This document shows, piece after piece, positions 4,947 through 5,002 of a stretch of DNA of 5,002 nucleotides. The DNA is from a gamma proteobacterium symbiont of Lucinoma myriamae. Its GTDB lineage: Bacteria; Pseudomonadota; Gammaproteobacteria; GRL18. The DNA is taken from the NCBI GenBank assembly GCA_025655635.1, contig JAHXIM010000341.1:1-5002 (forward strand), in the 5' to 3' direction. The position numbers and the translations under genes were made by a program. Under the pieces are notes generated by a model that saw nothing but the letters and a program-made list of their open reading frames with translations, had not been told where the DNA came from and searched no databases. Position 1 is the first letter of the stretch. Each line of letters begins with the position of its first letter.

Positions 4947-5002
4947 TTACACAACTTTTTGCATCTCTTCGTAATCTACTGGTGACCAATAATCATTGGT
5001 AG
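4947..5002 (-). CDS. C-terminal end of an IS3-family-like transposase (partial)
   Basis: Read on the minus strand, the window edge encodes TNDYWSPVDYEEMQKVV followed by a TAA stop (4949-4947). The pattern [ND]-Y-x-SP-V-[DE]-[YF]-E close to the stop is the characteristic tail of many IS3-family OrfB (DDE integrase-type) transposases. The terminal inverted repeat follows within five bases of the stop. Only 17 residues are visible, so subgroup and integrity cannot be judged; the rest of the element lies to the right. Confidence 0.7.
   Translation of the reverse strand, partial: TNDYWSPVDYEEMQKVV

Overview
The window looks like part of a low-GC gammaproteobacterial chromosome. The main evidence is a full-length, proteobacterial-type RecA directly downstream of a PncC/CinA-C gene, the same order as pncC-recA in E. 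coli. A PAS protein that aligns without gaps to the N-terminus of enterobacterial Aer supports this. I cannot name a genus.

Layout, left to right. Positions 1-84 look like the 5' end of a group II intron (class C-like), read on the minus strand and running off the left edge. Immediately beside it a minus-strand gene (89-598) encodes a low-complexity protein of unknown function. Diverging from it is pncC (665-1198), then recA (1336-2370) with its own strong sigma70-type promoter in the gap. That promoter has no canonical CTG-N10-CAG LexA box, but a different perfect inverted repeat covers the -10 and the expected start point. No recX follows recA. A 333-base AT-rich gap leads to a two-gene unit: a soluble Aer-type PAS protein (2704-3213) and a membrane chemoreceptor (3188-4672). 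The two overlap by 26 bases, and a strong Shine-Dalgarno for the receptor lies inside the PAS gene. An intrinsic terminator (4705-4735) closes the unit. On the right, a minus-strand gene remnant (4745-4916) is cut by the end of an IS3-family-like insertion sequence, whose inverted repeat and transposase C-terminus (4917-5002) run off the right edge.

The most interesting content is the PAS/receptor pair. It resembles a single-chain aerotaxis receptor split into two proteins, similar in architecture to the CetB/CetA energy-taxis pair of Campylobacter. The PAS partner keeps the FAD-pocket residues of Aer at the same positions. The receptor has only a short two-helix membrane anchor and no periplasmic sensor, and it ends in a CZB zinc-binding domain. 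The inferred job is energy or redox taxis with two cytoplasmic inputs (flavin and zinc/thiol) converging on one signalling hairpin. Mobile elements sit at both edges, while the core genes between them look intact.
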